A stretch of 64,000 nt of DNA from JBDZVM01 sp040255675 (GCA_040255675.1 JBDZVM010000014.1:1-64000); one strand, 5' to 3'. Numbered from the stretch's first letter, positions 17,046-26,645 are shown. Notes: generated by a model not told the origin, from the sequence alone. A program made the numbers and translations.

Positions 17046-18308
17046 CTACAGCACGGCCGAAGTCGGCCCGGCCTTGGTCTGGATGTGCACGTTTTGCAGC
17101 AACCCGATCGCGAGCATGCTCGCGAAGACCGACGAGCCGCCGTTCGAGACGAACTGAAGCGGGATGCCGGTGACCGGCATGATGCCGAGGTTCATGCCGA
17201 TGTTCTCGAACGTCTCGAAGGCGAACCAGCAGACGACGCCTGCCGCCACCACCCGGCCGAACAGATCGGGCGCCCGCAAAGCGATCCGGAGCCCGCGCCA
17301 CATGATGACGGTGAACAGCAGGATGATCGCCGCGCCGCCGATGAAGCCGAGTTCTTCGCCGGCGACCGAAAAAATGAAGTCGGTGCTCGCGGCGTACACG
17401 TGCTGGCCGTTGATCTGCGGCCCGTGGAACAACCCTGAGCCGGTCATGCCGCCCGAGCCGATTGCGACCCGAGCCTGATATGCGTTGTAGTTGATGCCCG
17501 CGATGTCTGTATCGGGATGCACGAAGCCGGTCAACCGGTCCATCTGGTAGCCGTGCAAGATGCCCAGCTTGACCACCAGCACCGCCCCGATCGCCATCGC
17601 GATGCCGAGCCCGGCGAGCCACCTCGTGGGCGCGCCGCCGATCGCCAGCACCCCGAACATGATGACGAGCAAGACCAACATCGTGCCGGTGTCGTTTTGC
17701 AACAGCACCAAACCCATCGGGATCGCCACCAAAATCAAGGCGCGGACGACGTCGACGTCGCCCACCTCCAGGCGCTCGCGTCTCTTCGCGTTGAAGAGCA
17801 TCGCGACGAGCACGATGATTGCCACTTTCGAAAATTCCGCCGGCTGAATGTCGCCGATGCCGCCGGGAAGCCTGATCCAGGCTTTGGCGCCGTTGACGTC
17901 GGTGCCGATGGCGAACGTCGCAAGCACACCGAGGAGTCCGAGCACATAGATGACCGGGGCCGCCGATCGCATCGCGCGGTAGTCGGCGAGCGAGGTCAAC
18001 ACCGCGAACACGAACCCGACGGCCAGAAAGACCGCCTGGTGCTCAGCCACGTGAAACGGATGCGTCGGGTTCGCTGGCTTGGTCGCGGCGGCGACGAGTA
18101 AAACGCCGAGCATCGAAAGGCTCAACACAGCCGCCCACAACACCCAGTCGCTGTAGCGCAGCTTCGAATCCTTGCCGAGCAGGCCCTCACTCGGCGGCGG
18201 TGTGGTGCGCGGCCGCGTCAGACCACGCTTGGCGATCGTCGTGTCAGGGCGCGCGAGCGAACTCACCCGCTGCACGTTCCCGCGGTTCAGGTTCCAGGGT
18301 GCGCTCAT
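17046..18308 (-). CDS. rodA: Peptidoglycan polymerase RodA (SEDS family)
   Basis: This 420-aa integral membrane protein has about ten hydrophobic segments after a 50-residue cytoplasmic N-terminus. SEDS landmarks are GAKAWIRLPGGIGDIQPAEFSKVA, LLQNDTGTMLVLL, and AASTDFIFSVAGEELGFIG (with the family's catalytic Asp loop), then PVTGIPLQFVSNGGSS. RodA polymerises lipid II together with its cognate class-B PBP. The ATG at 18308 overlaps the PBP2 stop by four bases. RodA downstream of mreBCD-pbp2 is the standard elongasome order. Confidence 0.95.
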   Translation of the reverse strand: MSAPWNLNRGNVQRVSSLARPDTTIAKRGLTRPRTTPPPSEGLLGKDSKLRYSDWVLWAAVLSLSMLGVLLVAAATKPANPTHPFHVAEHQAVFLAVGFVFAVLTSLADYRAMRSAAPVIYVLGLLGVLATFAIGTDVNGAKAWIRLPGGIGDIQPAEFSKVAIIVLVAMLFNAKRRERLEVGDVDVVRALILVAIPMGLVLLQNDTGTMLVLLVIMFGVLAIGGAPTRWLAGLGIAMAIGAVLVVKLGILHGYQMDRLTGFVHPDTDIAGINYNAYQARVAIGSGGMTGSGLFHGPQINGQHVYAASTDFIFSVAGEELGFIGGAAIILLFTVIMWRGLRIALRAPDLFGRVVAAGVVCWFAFETFENIGMNLGIMPVTGIPLQFVSNGGSSVFASMLAIGLLQNVHIQTKAGPTSAVL

Positions 18309-20647
18309 GACGCCCACGTCCGACCGGGCGGGCCGCTGTAACGGTCGGGCGGCGGGGCGAGCACGCCGAGCGCACCGAGCGCTTGGGGCACAGCAGAACC
18401 GCTCGTCACGGCCGCGGGTGGCGAGGATGGTGCCGCCGATGCCACCGGCTTCGGCATCAGGTTGGGCAAGGTCGCGGGCGGGGCGCCGTTCGGCATCGCC
18501 GGGCCGGCGGCCGCGAACATGTCGTGTGGGTTGTAGCCGGACGACGACGGCGAGCCGTCGAGGCCGAACAGCCCGTCGTAAATTTGCCGGACGGCGGGCG
18601 CCGCCGTTACGCCGCCCTGGCCGCCTTGCGAGACCATGACGACGACCGCGTACTGCGCCGGCTGATCCTTGGGACCGCCGAACGACGCGAACCACGCGGT
18701 GTCGATCTTGCCTTGCACTTCGGCGGTTCCGGTCTTGCCGCCGATCGTGTACTGGTCGAGCGGAAAACCGAGAAACGCCGCATAGCCGGTGCCGTGTGGT
18801 TCGCTCACGACACTGTGCAGCGCGTTCTGCAAATAACCAATGACGTCCGCCGACACGTCGAGCTTGCGTGACGGCGCGTCGATGGTTTTCAGCACCTTGC
18901 CGTCGGGCGCGACGATCGCTTTTCCGATGCGCGGGGTGAAAAGCGTGCCTCCATTGCCGAGCGCCGCGTAAGCAAGCGCGAGTTGGAGCGGTGAGACGGT
19001 GACCGTTCCCTGTCCGACGGCAAAGTTGAGCGCGTCGCCCTGCCGGTACTTCGCGCCGTCTTGGCAATTCTCCTCGTCGTATTGACGGAACGTCGGGTTA
19101 GGCTCTGTCGATGCCTGCGCGCACCACAGCTCGTGGTTCTTGTTCCAGGCGTCGATCTTGTCTTGCCGGCTGACGATGCTCCCGGTGGCGTCGATCGGCA
19201 AGTCGATGCCGGTGTCCTTCCCGAGACCCCAAATCGTTGCCTCGTTTATCAGCGCGTCACGCGGGTGCGCTACCGGATTCATGCTGCCGTCCGCGCGCCA
19301 CAAGGTATCAGCAATTTTGTAGAAGAACGTGTCACAGGAAATCTTGAGGGCCTGAGCAAACGAGATGGAACCCCAACCGGACTCGCCCTCGAAGTTTTGG
19401 TAGCCGAGATATTTGCTAGGGCAATCGTAAGTACCCGACAAGGAGTAATACGGCGTGGTGACCGCGCCAGCCGTGCTGATCACCTTGAACGTCGAACCGG
19501 GCGCGTACTGGCCCTGAATAGCCTGCGAGAACAACGGTTTTCCGGGCGCGTGTAGCAGCGCGTCGTAGGTCTTGGGGTCGATGCCCGTGCCGTCCCAAAC
19601 TCCGGGATCGTAGGTCGGGTAATTGGCGGCCGCGATGACATGACCGGTGCGGACGTCAACCACGACCGCCGCGCCGGCGTCGGCAGGCACCGTCATGGTT
19701 TGACCGAACAACCGCTGTGGCACCGTACGCGCGCGGTTGACCGCGTCAGCAAGCGCCTGCTCGGCGATCGCCTGCACGCGCGCGTCGATGCTCGTCACCA
19801 GTTGGGCTCCGGGCACGGGGGCGACGTCTTTCACCGTCTCGATTGGGTTGCCAGCAGGATCGACGCGCACCGTGCGGGTGCCCATCGTGCCTTCGAGATA
19901 CTGGTTGTACTCGGCTTCGAGGCCGTCTTGCCCGATCACGCCACCCGCGCCGGCGGCATCTTTGAGTGCGGTTTGCTCCGCGTCGTCCTTGGCGTTCTTG
20001 ATGTCGTCGGCGGTGATTTTCCCTACGTGGCCGAGCAATTGTGCCGCTGAGGCACCGAGCGGCGCCGGGTAGGTGCGCAGGTCTTGCACCTGCGCCGTAA
20101 TCCCGGGGAATTCCTCCTGCTGTTCCAACACTTGCAATGCGATGTCGGTGGCGCGCTGCGCGGCGTCCGGGGTGCTGTTGTCGATGGTGACAAGCGGGAT
20201 CGGCTGCAACGGCGAGCCCGTCCAGCAACCGGGGTTTTTCTTGGGCGCGTCAGCGTGATATTTCGCGTAGTCGCACAACGTCGCGCGAGCGTCGAGCTGG
20301 TCGGCGGGTACGCCGACGATTTTCGACAGCCGCTCGAACTCGTCGACGCGTTTCGGGTTTGGCTGGGGATTCTTGTCGGTGCCGATGTTCGCCTTCGGCA
20401 ACTCGGTGCTCAGAGCGGTGATGACGAGCGCGCTGTCGTTGCGAGCCAACGGGCGGCCGACGTCGTCGACGATCATTCCGCGCGGGGCGACCGTCTGCAC
20501 TTCGCGGGTGATCGAGTTGTCGAGTGCCGCCTTGTACTTGTCACCGGCGAGTGCCTGCATGTACCAAAGCCGGCCGATCAGCGTGATCGGCAGCGAAAAC
20601 ACGATGGCAGCGAGAATCACCAGGCGAAGCCGCGAACGGTCGTTCAT
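18305..20647 (-). CDS. mrdA: Penicillin-binding protein 2 (class B transpeptidase)
   Basis: This 780-aa protein has a short cytoplasmic tail, one membrane segment (VILAAIVFSLPITLIGRLWYM, at about 10-30), a dimerisation region and the transpeptidase domain. The transpeptidase carries STFK at 385-388 (nucleophile Ser385), SCD at 437-439 and KTGTAE further on. A Pro/Ala/Ser-rich tail of about 100 residues lies beyond the domain and is expected outside the membrane. It cross-links peptidoglycan during elongation with RodA and MreB. The ATG at 20647 overlaps the mreD stop by four bases. The size is at the upper end for PBP2 because of the tail. Confidence 0.95.
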   Translation of the reverse strand: MNDRSRLRLVILAAIVFSLPITLIGRLWYMQALAGDKYKAALDNSITREVQTVAPRGMIVDDVGRPLARNDSALVITALSTELPKANIGTDKNPQPNPKRVDEFERLSKIVGVPADQLDARATLCDYAKYHADAPKKNPGCWTGSPLQPIPLVTIDNSTPDAAQRATDIALQVLEQQEEFPGITAQVQDLRTYPAPLGASAAQLLGHVGKITADDIKNAKDDAEQTALKDAAGAGGVIGQDGLEAEYNQYLEGTMGTRTVRVDPAGNPIETVKDVAPVPGAQLVTSIDARVQAIAEQALADAVNRARTVPQRLFGQTMTVPADAGAAVVVDVRTGHVIAAANYPTYDPGVWDGTGIDPKTYDALLHAPGKPLFSQAIQGQYAPGSTFKVISTAGAVTTPYYSLSGTYDCPSKYLGYQNFEGESGWGSISFAQALKISCDTFFYKIADTLWRADGSMNPVAHPRDALINEATIWGLGKDTGIDLPIDATGSIVSRQDKIDAWNKNHELWCAQASTEPNPTFRQYDEENCQDGAKYRQGDALNFAVGQGTVTVSPLQLALAYAALGNGGTLFTPRIGKAIVAPDGKVLKTIDAPSRKLDVSADVIGYLQNALHSVVSEPHGTGYAAFLGFPLDQYTIGGKTGTAEVQGKIDTAWFASFGGPKDQPAQYAVVVMVSQGGQGGVTAAPAVRQIYDGLFGLDGSPSSSGYNPHDMFAAAGPAMPNGAPPATLPNLMPKPVASAAPSSPPAAVTSGSAVPQALGALGVLAPPPDRYSGPPGRTWAS

Positions 20648-21165
20648 GCGCGCACCACCTGCGACTGCAACCGGCGCGTGAGCGACATCACCCACGGCAC
20701 GACGAACGGCGCCAGCAAGACGTCGTACGCGATCGAATACGGGACGTCAGCCACCAGGCCGCGCGCCCCGACGCGGTCGTCGCCGAGCACTCCGCCGACG
20801 ACGCCGTACAGCAACGTGGCGACTCCCGCGGCAATCGCCACAGTAATCAGCGCGAGCAGCACGGAGTCGCGCGCTTCTTCTTGGAGCAGGCCGACCAGAT
20901 ATCCGATCAGGCAGAACACCAATGCGTAGCGGCCGATCAGGTGATCGGCGGGTGGCAGCAGGTCGACGGCGAGGCCGGCGAAAAAGCCGACGAACGAGCC
21001 TCCTACCGGGCCGAGCACTAAAGCGAGTGCCGCGACGACGAGCAACACGACATCGGGCGGCGCGCCTGGCAGGTTGAGCGGGGCGAGCACCACGACGTCG
21101 ACCAGCGCCGCGACCAAAATCACGCCGGCGATGAACGCGACCTGTGCCGTCTTAGCCACCGGCAC
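20644..21165 (-). CDS. mreD: Rod shape-determining protein MreD
   Basis: This 173-aa protein has five or six membrane segments, for example VAFIAGVILVAALVDVVVLAPL and VVLLVVAALALVLGPVGGS, with the GFFAGLAVDLLPP and LVFCLIGYLVGLL family motifs. It forms part of the elongasome with MreC. The GTG start at 21165 overlaps the mreC 3' end; a GTG at 21159 is also possible. Confidence 0.92.
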   Translation of the reverse strand: MPVAKTAQVAFIAGVILVAALVDVVVLAPLNLPGAPPDVVLLVVAALALVLGPVGGSFVGFFAGLAVDLLPPADHLIGRYALVFCLIGYLVGLLQEEARDSVLLALITVAIAAGVATLLYGVVGGVLGDDRVGARGLVADVPYSIAYDVLLAPFVVPWVMSLTRRLQSQVVRA

Positions 21166-22183
21166 TCCCGGACGACGCGGGCGCCGGCGGCGGATTCGGC
21201 TTCACGTGTGGGATGACGCTTTGCGACGGACTTCGGGTGCCCGACGTCCCGCTTTGACCGGACGGCGCGACAGTGACCGTCGCGGTCGGCGTCGCCGTGA
21301 CCGTGGCCGTCACGGTGGCTGTCGGGGGCGGCGGCTGTAGCAGACTGTCGCGCGGGTCGGTTCGCGGCGGCTCGACGACGACGCCGACGAGGTCGAGGTC
21401 GGTGAAGTTCACGTACGGTTTCACCGTTCCGCGCTGGACGTCGCCCGCGAGCGGGGACGTCGCCGTCGCCACGCTGCCGACCGGCACCCCCCAGACGAAC
21501 GGCGTCTGGTCGGTCGAGCCGCGCGTGACCAAACCGTCGCCGGGCTTGACCCGCGACGCGGGATCGATGAGTTCCAAGCCCATGTCGTCTTTTTGCCGGC
21601 CGGTGACGACGCCCGTCGAACCGTCGGCTAATCGGACGCCGACGTGGAACTGCGGGTCGATTGCCAACAGCACGGTCGACGTCGACTTGCCGACGACGGT
21701 GAGCCGCCCGACCAGGCCGTCGCCGTTGAGCACGGTCATGTCGGGCTTGAGCCCGTCGATCGACCCGGCGTCGATCGTCGCCGTCCACTCGAAACCACTA
21801 CCCGCTCCTACCGCAATCACCTGGGCCGGCACGAGCTTGTACTGCCCGACCGAGGAGACCCGCAACAACTTGTTCAGTTCGTCGACGCGCCGCTGGTCGA
21901 ATGGCCGTTGACGCAGCTCTGACCGCAACTTCGAGATCTGGTCTTGGAGGCTGTTGATCTTACTGTGGTTGCTGCCGATCGACCCGACGGCGCCGATCGC
22001 GTGACGCACCGGCCGGACGACGTCCGCCGCCACCCGCTCGACGGGTCCGAACACCGACGCCGCCGCGCGACGGGCCGACCCGAAGACCCCCTGCCCATTA
22101 GCTCGGTAGTCGAGCGTAATCAAGGTGAACGCGGTCAAGAGCAACAGCGCGAGGATGAGTCTGGTCCGACGGCTGTCTCTCAC
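21152..22183 (-). CDS. mreC: Rod shape-determining protein MreC
   Basis: This 343-aa protein has one N-terminal membrane segment (LILALLLLTAFTLITLDY), a coiled-coil region near 75-105 (INSLQDQISKLRSELRQR), and the double beta-barrel (PAQVIAVGAGSGFEWTATIDAGSIDGLKPDM, VLLAIDPQFHVGVRL). A Thr/Val/Ala/Pro-rich repetitive tail of about 60 residues follows, predicted extracytoplasmic and typical of actinobacteria. MreC links MreB to PBP2/RodA. The GTG start at 22183 lies 72 nt after the mreB stop. Confidence 0.93.
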   Translation of the reverse strand: MRDSRRTRLILALLLLTAFTLITLDYRANGQGVFGSARRAAASVFGPVERVAADVVRPVRHAIGAVGSIGSNHSKINSLQDQISKLRSELRQRPFDQRRVDELNKLLRVSSVGQYKLVPAQVIAVGAGSGFEWTATIDAGSIDGLKPDMTVLNGDGLVGRLTVVGKSTSTVLLAIDPQFHVGVRLADGSTGVVTGRQKDDMGLELIDPASRVKPGDGLVTRGSTDQTPFVWGVPVGSVATATSPLAGDVQRGTVKPYVNFTDLDLVGVVVEPPRTDPRDSLLQPPPPTATVTATVTATPTATVTVAPSGQSGTSGTRSPSQSVIPHVKPNPPPAPASSGSAGG

Positions 22184-22255
22184 GGTCGCACACGACGGTT
22201 CACGTCAAGTCGCCAGCAAACAAAACGGTGCGGGAGCGGCACGCCGACGCGGGGG

Positions 22256-23293
22256 TCAGTGGCCGCGAGGTTCGGAGATGAGAACCTGCTGCAGGGCCTC
22301 GAACTCCTCGATGCACTTGCCCGAACCCATGGCCACCGAATCGAGCGGACGCTCGGTGATGTGGATCGGCATGCCGGTCTCGTGGCGCAGCCGCTCGTCG
22401 AGGCCGGTCAGCAGCGCGCCGCCGCCGGTGAGCACGATGCCGCGGTCCATGATGTCGCCGGCGAGCTCGGGTGGGCACTTGTCGAGGGTGGTCTTCACGG
22501 CGTCGACGATGGCGTTGACCGGCTCGTCGATGGCTTTGCGAATCTCGGCCGCGCTTACCACGATCGTCTTCGGCAGGCCGCTCACGAGGTCGCGACCGCG
22601 AATCTCGGCGTGCGGCTCGTCCGGGGCTGGAAACGCCGACCCGATGGCCATCTTGATCTCCTCGGCGGTGCGCTCGCCGAGCATCAACGAGTATTCCTTC
22701 TTGACGTAATTGATGATCGAGCTGTCGAGTTCGTCGCCGCCGATGCGAATCGACTGGCTGGTGACGATGCCGCCGAGGCTGATGACCGCGACTTCGGTGG
22801 TGCCGCCGCCGATGTCGACCACCATGTTCCCGGTGGGCTCGTGCACCGGAAGCCCCGCCCCGATAGCGGCCGCCATGGGCTCTTCGATGATGAAAACGCG
22901 CCGGGCGCCGGCCGCGTATCCGGCGTCCTTCACCGCTCTTTGCTCGACGCCGGTGATGCCGCTCGGCACGCACACGACGACGCGCGGGCCGCGCGCCAGG
23001 TAGCGGCGGCGGTGCACCTTCTGGATGAAGTACCGGAGCATGCGCTCGGTGGTGTCGAAGTCGGCGATGACACCGTCCTTCAAGGGGCGGATCGCCACGA
23101 TGTTGCCGGGCGTGCGGCCGATCATGCGCTTGGCCTCGATGCCGACCGCCAGGATGCCGCCGGTGTTGGTGTTGATCGCGACCACCGACGGCTCGTTCAG
23201 CACGATGCCGCGGCCGCGGACGTAGACGAGGGTGTTCGCGGTGCCGAGGTCGACGGCCATGTCTCGGCCGAGGAACGACAAGTTGGTTGACAT
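22256..23293 (-). CDS. mreB: Rod shape-determining protein MreB
   Basis: This 345-aa actin homologue shows DMAVDLGTANTLVYV (phosphate 1), VVDIGGGTTEVAVISLGG (phosphate 2) and GIVLTGGGALLTGLDERL (adenosine). It forms membrane filaments that direct side-wall synthesis. The ATG at 23293 matches the family N-terminus, and upstream frame is shadow. About 50 nt before the start begins an unusual helically phased repeat. It heads mreB-mreC-mreD-pbp2-rodA. Confidence 0.97.
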   Translation of the reverse strand: MSTNLSFLGRDMAVDLGTANTLVYVRGRGIVLNEPSVVAINTNTGGILAVGIEAKRMIGRTPGNIVAIRPLKDGVIADFDTTERMLRYFIQKVHRRRYLARGPRVVVCVPSGITGVEQRAVKDAGYAAGARRVFIIEEPMAAAIGAGLPVHEPTGNMVVDIGGGTTEVAVISLGGIVTSQSIRIGGDELDSSIINYVKKEYSLMLGERTAEEIKMAIGSAFPAPDEPHAEIRGRDLVSGLPKTIVVSAAEIRKAIDEPVNAIVDAVKTTLDKCPPELAGDIMDRGIVLTGGGALLTGLDERLRHETGMPIHITERPLDSVAMGSGKCIEEFEALQQVLISEPRGH

Positions 23294-23340
23294 GGGCGGC
23301 GAACCTTCCGATCGACGTGGTCTTACGGCCGACAGCGCGC

Positions 23341-23391
23341 GACGAGCACTGGCGAGCACTGAACGAGCACTGACGAGCACTGACGAGCACT
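23341..23391. repeat. Helically phased CGAGCACT repeat upstream of mreB
   Basis: CGAGCACT occurs five times, starting at 23343, 23353, 23364, 23374 and 23384, so the period is 10-11 bases, about one turn of DNA. The array is 50-98 bases upstream of the mreB ATG, in the leader or promoter region. Such phasing suits cooperative protein binding on one face or DNA curvature, but slippage expansion is an alternative. Confidence 0.75.
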
Positions 23392-23481
23392 GAAACGGCG
23401 CAGCCATGCTAAGGGATCGACCCTGCAATACCGAAAAACCCGCGCGATTCGCCGTGGCCGAGCGCTGAGGCCGCGCGGCCG

Positions 23482-23913
23482 CTACGAGGCCAGCTCCGGG
23501 AAGAACAGCGCGATCTCGCGGGCCGCCGACTCTGGCGAATCCGAGCCGTGCACAAGGTTCTCGGTAACGATCAATCCGTAGTCGCCGCGAATCGTGCCGG
23601 ACGGCGCCTTCACCGGATCGGTCGGGCCCATCATCGCTCGCCATGTTTCGATCGCGCGCGGCCCTTCTGCGACTGCGGCGACGAGCGGGCCTGAGGTGAT
23701 GAACTCGATCAGCGGCTCGAAGAACGGCTTGCCAGCGTGCTCGGCGTAGTGCCGCTCGGCCGTCGCCCGGTCGAGTGTGCGCAACTCGAGCGCCGCCAGG
23801 CTGAGGCCTTTGCTCTCGATGCGCCGCAACACCTCCCCCACCAGGCCGCGAGCCACACCATCTGGCTTGACGAGCACGAGCGTGCGCTCGAAATCTGACA
23901 CGGGCTGCTCCAT
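23482..23913 (-). CDS. ndk: Nucleoside diphosphate kinase
   Basis: This 143-aa NDK has ERTLVLVKPDGVARGLVGEVLRR at the N-terminus and the catalytic-histidine segment ENLVHGSDSPESAAREIALFFPE. It balances nucleoside triphosphates. The ATG at 23913 is used; a start four codons later (V-S-D-F) is possible. It lies 188 nt downstream of mreB and 77 nt after the ABC exporter genes. Confidence 0.97.
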   Translation of the reverse strand: MEQPVSDFERTLVLVKPDGVARGLVGEVLRRIESKGLSLAALELRTLDRATAERHYAEHAGKPFFEPLIEFITSGPLVAAVAEGPRAIETWRAMMGPTDPVKAPSGTIRGDYGLIVTENLVHGSDSPESAAREIALFFPELAS

Positions 23914-23990
23914 CGAACTCGGGACACGCAAGAACGCGTATGTGGCGCCGAGTGTATTGGTCCGGTGGACGATCTCTCGGTGGTCGTCAG

Positions 23991-24803
23991 TCACTTCAGC
24001 AGCAGGTGGCCCAACCGCCGAGCCGAGATGACGACGCCGACGAGCCCCATCGCGACCAGGTAGGCGACGTTGGCGAGGAGCGCCGGATGCGGATGACCGA
24101 GTACCAGAGCTCGCTGGATGTCGACCGCTTGGTAAAGCGGCGTCCAACGCACGATGCGGCCGATCACATCCGGATAAGTCGAGAGCGGGTAGAACGTCGC
24201 CGAGAACAAGAACATCGGCAGGATCGACAACGTGACCCATTCGAAGTCTTGCCAGCTGCGCATAAAAGTGGTGGCCGCCATCCCGCAGGCCGCGAACGCG
24301 AGCGCTTCGAGAATTGAGAACGGCAACGACAGCAGCACCCACCACGAATGCAGCAGGCCCATCGCCGCCATCACAATCAAAAACGCGCTCGAATAGATGA
24401 CGCCGCGCAATAGCGCCCACGCGATTTCGCCGACCGCGACGTCGAGCGGGCCGAGCGGCGTGGCGAGCACCGCGTCGTACACCTTCGCGTACTTGATCTT
24501 CCAGAACACGTTGAACGTCGAGTCGTAGATAGCCCCGTTCATGGCGGACGACGCCAGCAGTGCCGGGGCGACGAACGCCGTATAGCTCACGATTTCGCCG
24601 GCGAACGAAAGGTCGGGCACCAGCTTGCCGAGACCCACGCCGATCGAAAGTAGATAGAACAGCGGCTCGAAAAAGCCGGACACGATGGTCAGCCAGGTAC
24701 GCCGGTAGACCATGAGGCTTCGCTCGACGAGAACGTGGCCGCGTCGTCCGCCCAACCCGGCGAGCATGTCGACGGGCAGCACGCGAAGCGCGAGGCCGGT
24801 CAT
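23991..24803 (-). CDS. ABC-2 type exporter permease (second)
   Basis: This 270-aa permease has six hydrophobic segments and the ABC-2 signature region FSATFYPLSTYPDVIGRIVRWTPLYQAVDIQR. Residues 20-60 carry the amphipathic entry helix RSLMVYRRTWLTIVSGFFEPLFYL. It starts two bases after the stop of the first permease. With that gene and the upstream ATPase it forms one exporter of the DrrB/NodJ type. The substrate is unknown. Confidence 0.9.
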   Translation of the reverse strand: MTGLALRVLPVDMLAGLGGRRGHVLVERSLMVYRRTWLTIVSGFFEPLFYLLSIGVGLGKLVPDLSFAGEIVSYTAFVAPALLASSAMNGAIYDSTFNVFWKIKYAKVYDAVLATPLGPLDVAVGEIAWALLRGVIYSSAFLIVMAAMGLLHSWWVLLSLPFSILEALAFAACGMAATTFMRSWQDFEWVTLSILPMFLFSATFYPLSTYPDVIGRIVRWTPLYQAVDIQRALVLGHPHPALLANVAYLVAMGLVGVVISARRLGHLLLK

Positions 24804-24805
24804 CG

Positions 24806-25594
24806 CTACACCGCCAGCCGCTTGCGAAAGAACTTCAGCGCGAAGAAATACCCGACGCCGGTAACGACGAGGAGGTAGACGACGTGGACGCCGACCAGCC
24901 ACCATCCGCCCGACTCGAGGCTGCCCGTCGTGAGGTCACGGCACAGTTGCACACCGTGCCACAACGGGGTGATGTAAGCGATCGGGCGAATCACCCACGG
25001 CAGCTGTGTGACGCTGAAAAACGTGCCGGAAAACAAGAACATCGGCACGATGCCGAACCGCTGGATCGCGGCAAACCCGTAGTCGGTCTCACGGGTCGAC
25101 GAATACGCGGTGATGGGCGCGGCAAAAGCCAGCCCGATCAGCACGCACACCGGTAACGCGAGAATCGCCAACGGTGTACGAACCGCTCCGAACGCGGCCA
25201 CGATCGCGAGGTAAACACCCGACGCCATCGCAACGCGGGAAGCGATCCACAGCAAGTGGCCGACGAGAATGTCGCGCGGGCCCAGCGGGGTCGCCGCCAT
25301 CGCGTGATAGTTGCGTATCCACTTGAAAGAACCGAGCACCGGATAGGTCGACTCCGCGGCGCCTGTCTGCATCGCCGTCGCCGCCAGCAGGCCCGGCCCG
25401 ACGAACTCGAGATATGTCAATCCGCCGGTCCCGGAGCCGGTTTTCACCAATGACCCGAGCCCGACTCCCATCGCCGCGAGATAAAGCACCGGGCTGAGCA
25501 ACGTCGTGATCGCGCTGCCGCGCCACGTGCGCCGGTACTGCAAGAGCCAGTACGCGTACGACCGGACGGCGGGAATGTCGCCGATGCCGCTCAT
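24806..25594 (-). CDS. ABC-2 type exporter permease (first)
   Basis: This 262-aa permease has six membrane segments and the motif FLFSGTFFSVTQLPWVIRPIAYITPLWHGVQLCRDL, landmark only, equivalent to that of its neighbour. It is clearly related to the second permease but not a recent copy, so the transporter is probably a heterodimer. Its ATG overlaps the ATPase stop by four bases. Confidence 0.9.
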   Translation of the reverse strand: MSGIGDIPAVRSYAYWLLQYRRTWRGSAITTLLSPVLYLAAMGVGLGSLVKTGSGTGGLTYLEFVGPGLLAATAMQTGAAESTYPVLGSFKWIRNYHAMAATPLGPRDILVGHLLWIASRVAMASGVYLAIVAAFGAVRTPLAILALPVCVLIGLAFAAPITAYSSTRETDYGFAAIQRFGIVPMFLFSGTFFSVTQLPWVIRPIAYITPLWHGVQLCRDLTTGSLESGGWWLVGVHVVYLLVVTGVGYFFALKFFRKRLAV

Positions 25595-26529
25595 TCGATG
25601 AGACTCCGGCCGGTCAACCGTAAGAAAACGTCTTCGAGCGTGCTGCGCCGCACCAGTACGGAGACCGGCAGAACGCCACGCGAATGAACGGCTTCAAGGC
25701 TTGCGTCGCCGTCGTCCGCGTAAAGCAAAACGCGATCGGGCAACACTTCGATGCGGTCGCCGAGACCGCTGAGTTTCTCGGCGGCAGTTTCGTTTTCTCC
25801 GAGCGCGAAGCGCAACTCGACGACGTCACGGCTCGAATAGCGCTCGATCAGCGCGCGCGGCGAGCCCTCGGCCGCGATACGGCCTTTGTCCATGACGACG
25901 AGGCGGTCGCACAACTGCTCGGCTTCGTCCATGTAATGCGTCGTCAGCACGAGCGTGACGCCGCGATGCTTCAAGCGCACCAGCCGATCCCATACGACGT
26001 GGCGGGCTTGCGGGTCGAGCCCGGTGGTGGGCTCGTCGAGCAGCAGCATCTCGGGCTCGTTGATGAGCGAGCGAGCAATCGTGAGGCGACGTTTCATGCC
26101 GCCCGACAGCGGTTCGACCTTGTCGTCGGCGCGGTCGAGCAGCTGGACGAAATCGAGCAGTTCGTCGGCGCGCCGGCGAATCAAAGCGCGCGGCAACCCG
26201 AAATACCGCCCGTATATCAGCAAATTCTCACGCACGGTGAGTTCGAGATCGAGGGTGTCGAGTTGCGGAACGACCCCGAGCCGGGCGCGAATGCGAGGGC
26301 CGTCGCGGCGCGGGTCGAGGCCCAAAATCCGCAACTCGCCATCGGACGGCGGCGACACGCACCCGATCATGCGCATCGTCGACGACTTGCCTGCGCCGTT
26401 CGGCCCCAGAAAGCCGAAAGCTTCGCCGCGCGCGACGTCGAGATCGATGCCGTCAACCGCGACGAACGAGCCGAAGCGCTTCACCAGGCCGCGGGCACGA
26501 ATCAGCGGCTCAGGGGAGGCTTCCGTCAT
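25591..26529 (-). CDS. ABC transporter ATP-binding protein
   Basis: This 312-aa ATPase has Walker A GPNGAGKS at 42-49, signature LSGGMKRRL, Walker B LLLDEPTTGLDP and the switch histidine in LVLTTHYMDEAE. A C-terminal extension after about 230 (VELRFALGENETAAEKLSGLGDRIEVL) is typical of DrrA/NodI-type exporters. It is the first gene of the three-gene exporter. The ATG at 26529 faces the divergent esterase gene across 116 bases. Confidence 0.95.
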   Translation of the reverse strand: MTEASPEPLIRARGLVKRFGSFVAVDGIDLDVARGEAFGFLGPNGAGKSSTMRMIGCVSPPSDGELRILGLDPRRDGPRIRARLGVVPQLDTLDLELTVRENLLIYGRYFGLPRALIRRRADELLDFVQLLDRADDKVEPLSGGMKRRLTIARSLINEPEMLLLDEPTTGLDPQARHVVWDRLVRLKHRGVTLVLTTHYMDEAEQLCDRLVVMDKGRIAAEGSPRALIERYSSRDVVELRFALGENETAAEKLSGLGDRIEVLPDRVLLYADDGDASLEAVHSRGVLPVSVLVRRSTLEDVFLRLTGRSLIE

Positions 26530-26645
26530 GGATCCCGACGCTACCGCGCGACGCGGTGCGTCATCGAACAGGTTCTTGCCCGCTCGTCATAACGCGCGCC
26601 TGAACGTACCGTGGAAGACAGGGGTCGTCCGCGAGCGAGGAAGTT

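Noticed and set aside
15907..17157. 416-codon plus-strand frame opposite the radical SAM gene
   Set aside because: The opposite strand carries the clear radical SAM cluster motif; this frame has no ribosome site and shadow composition.
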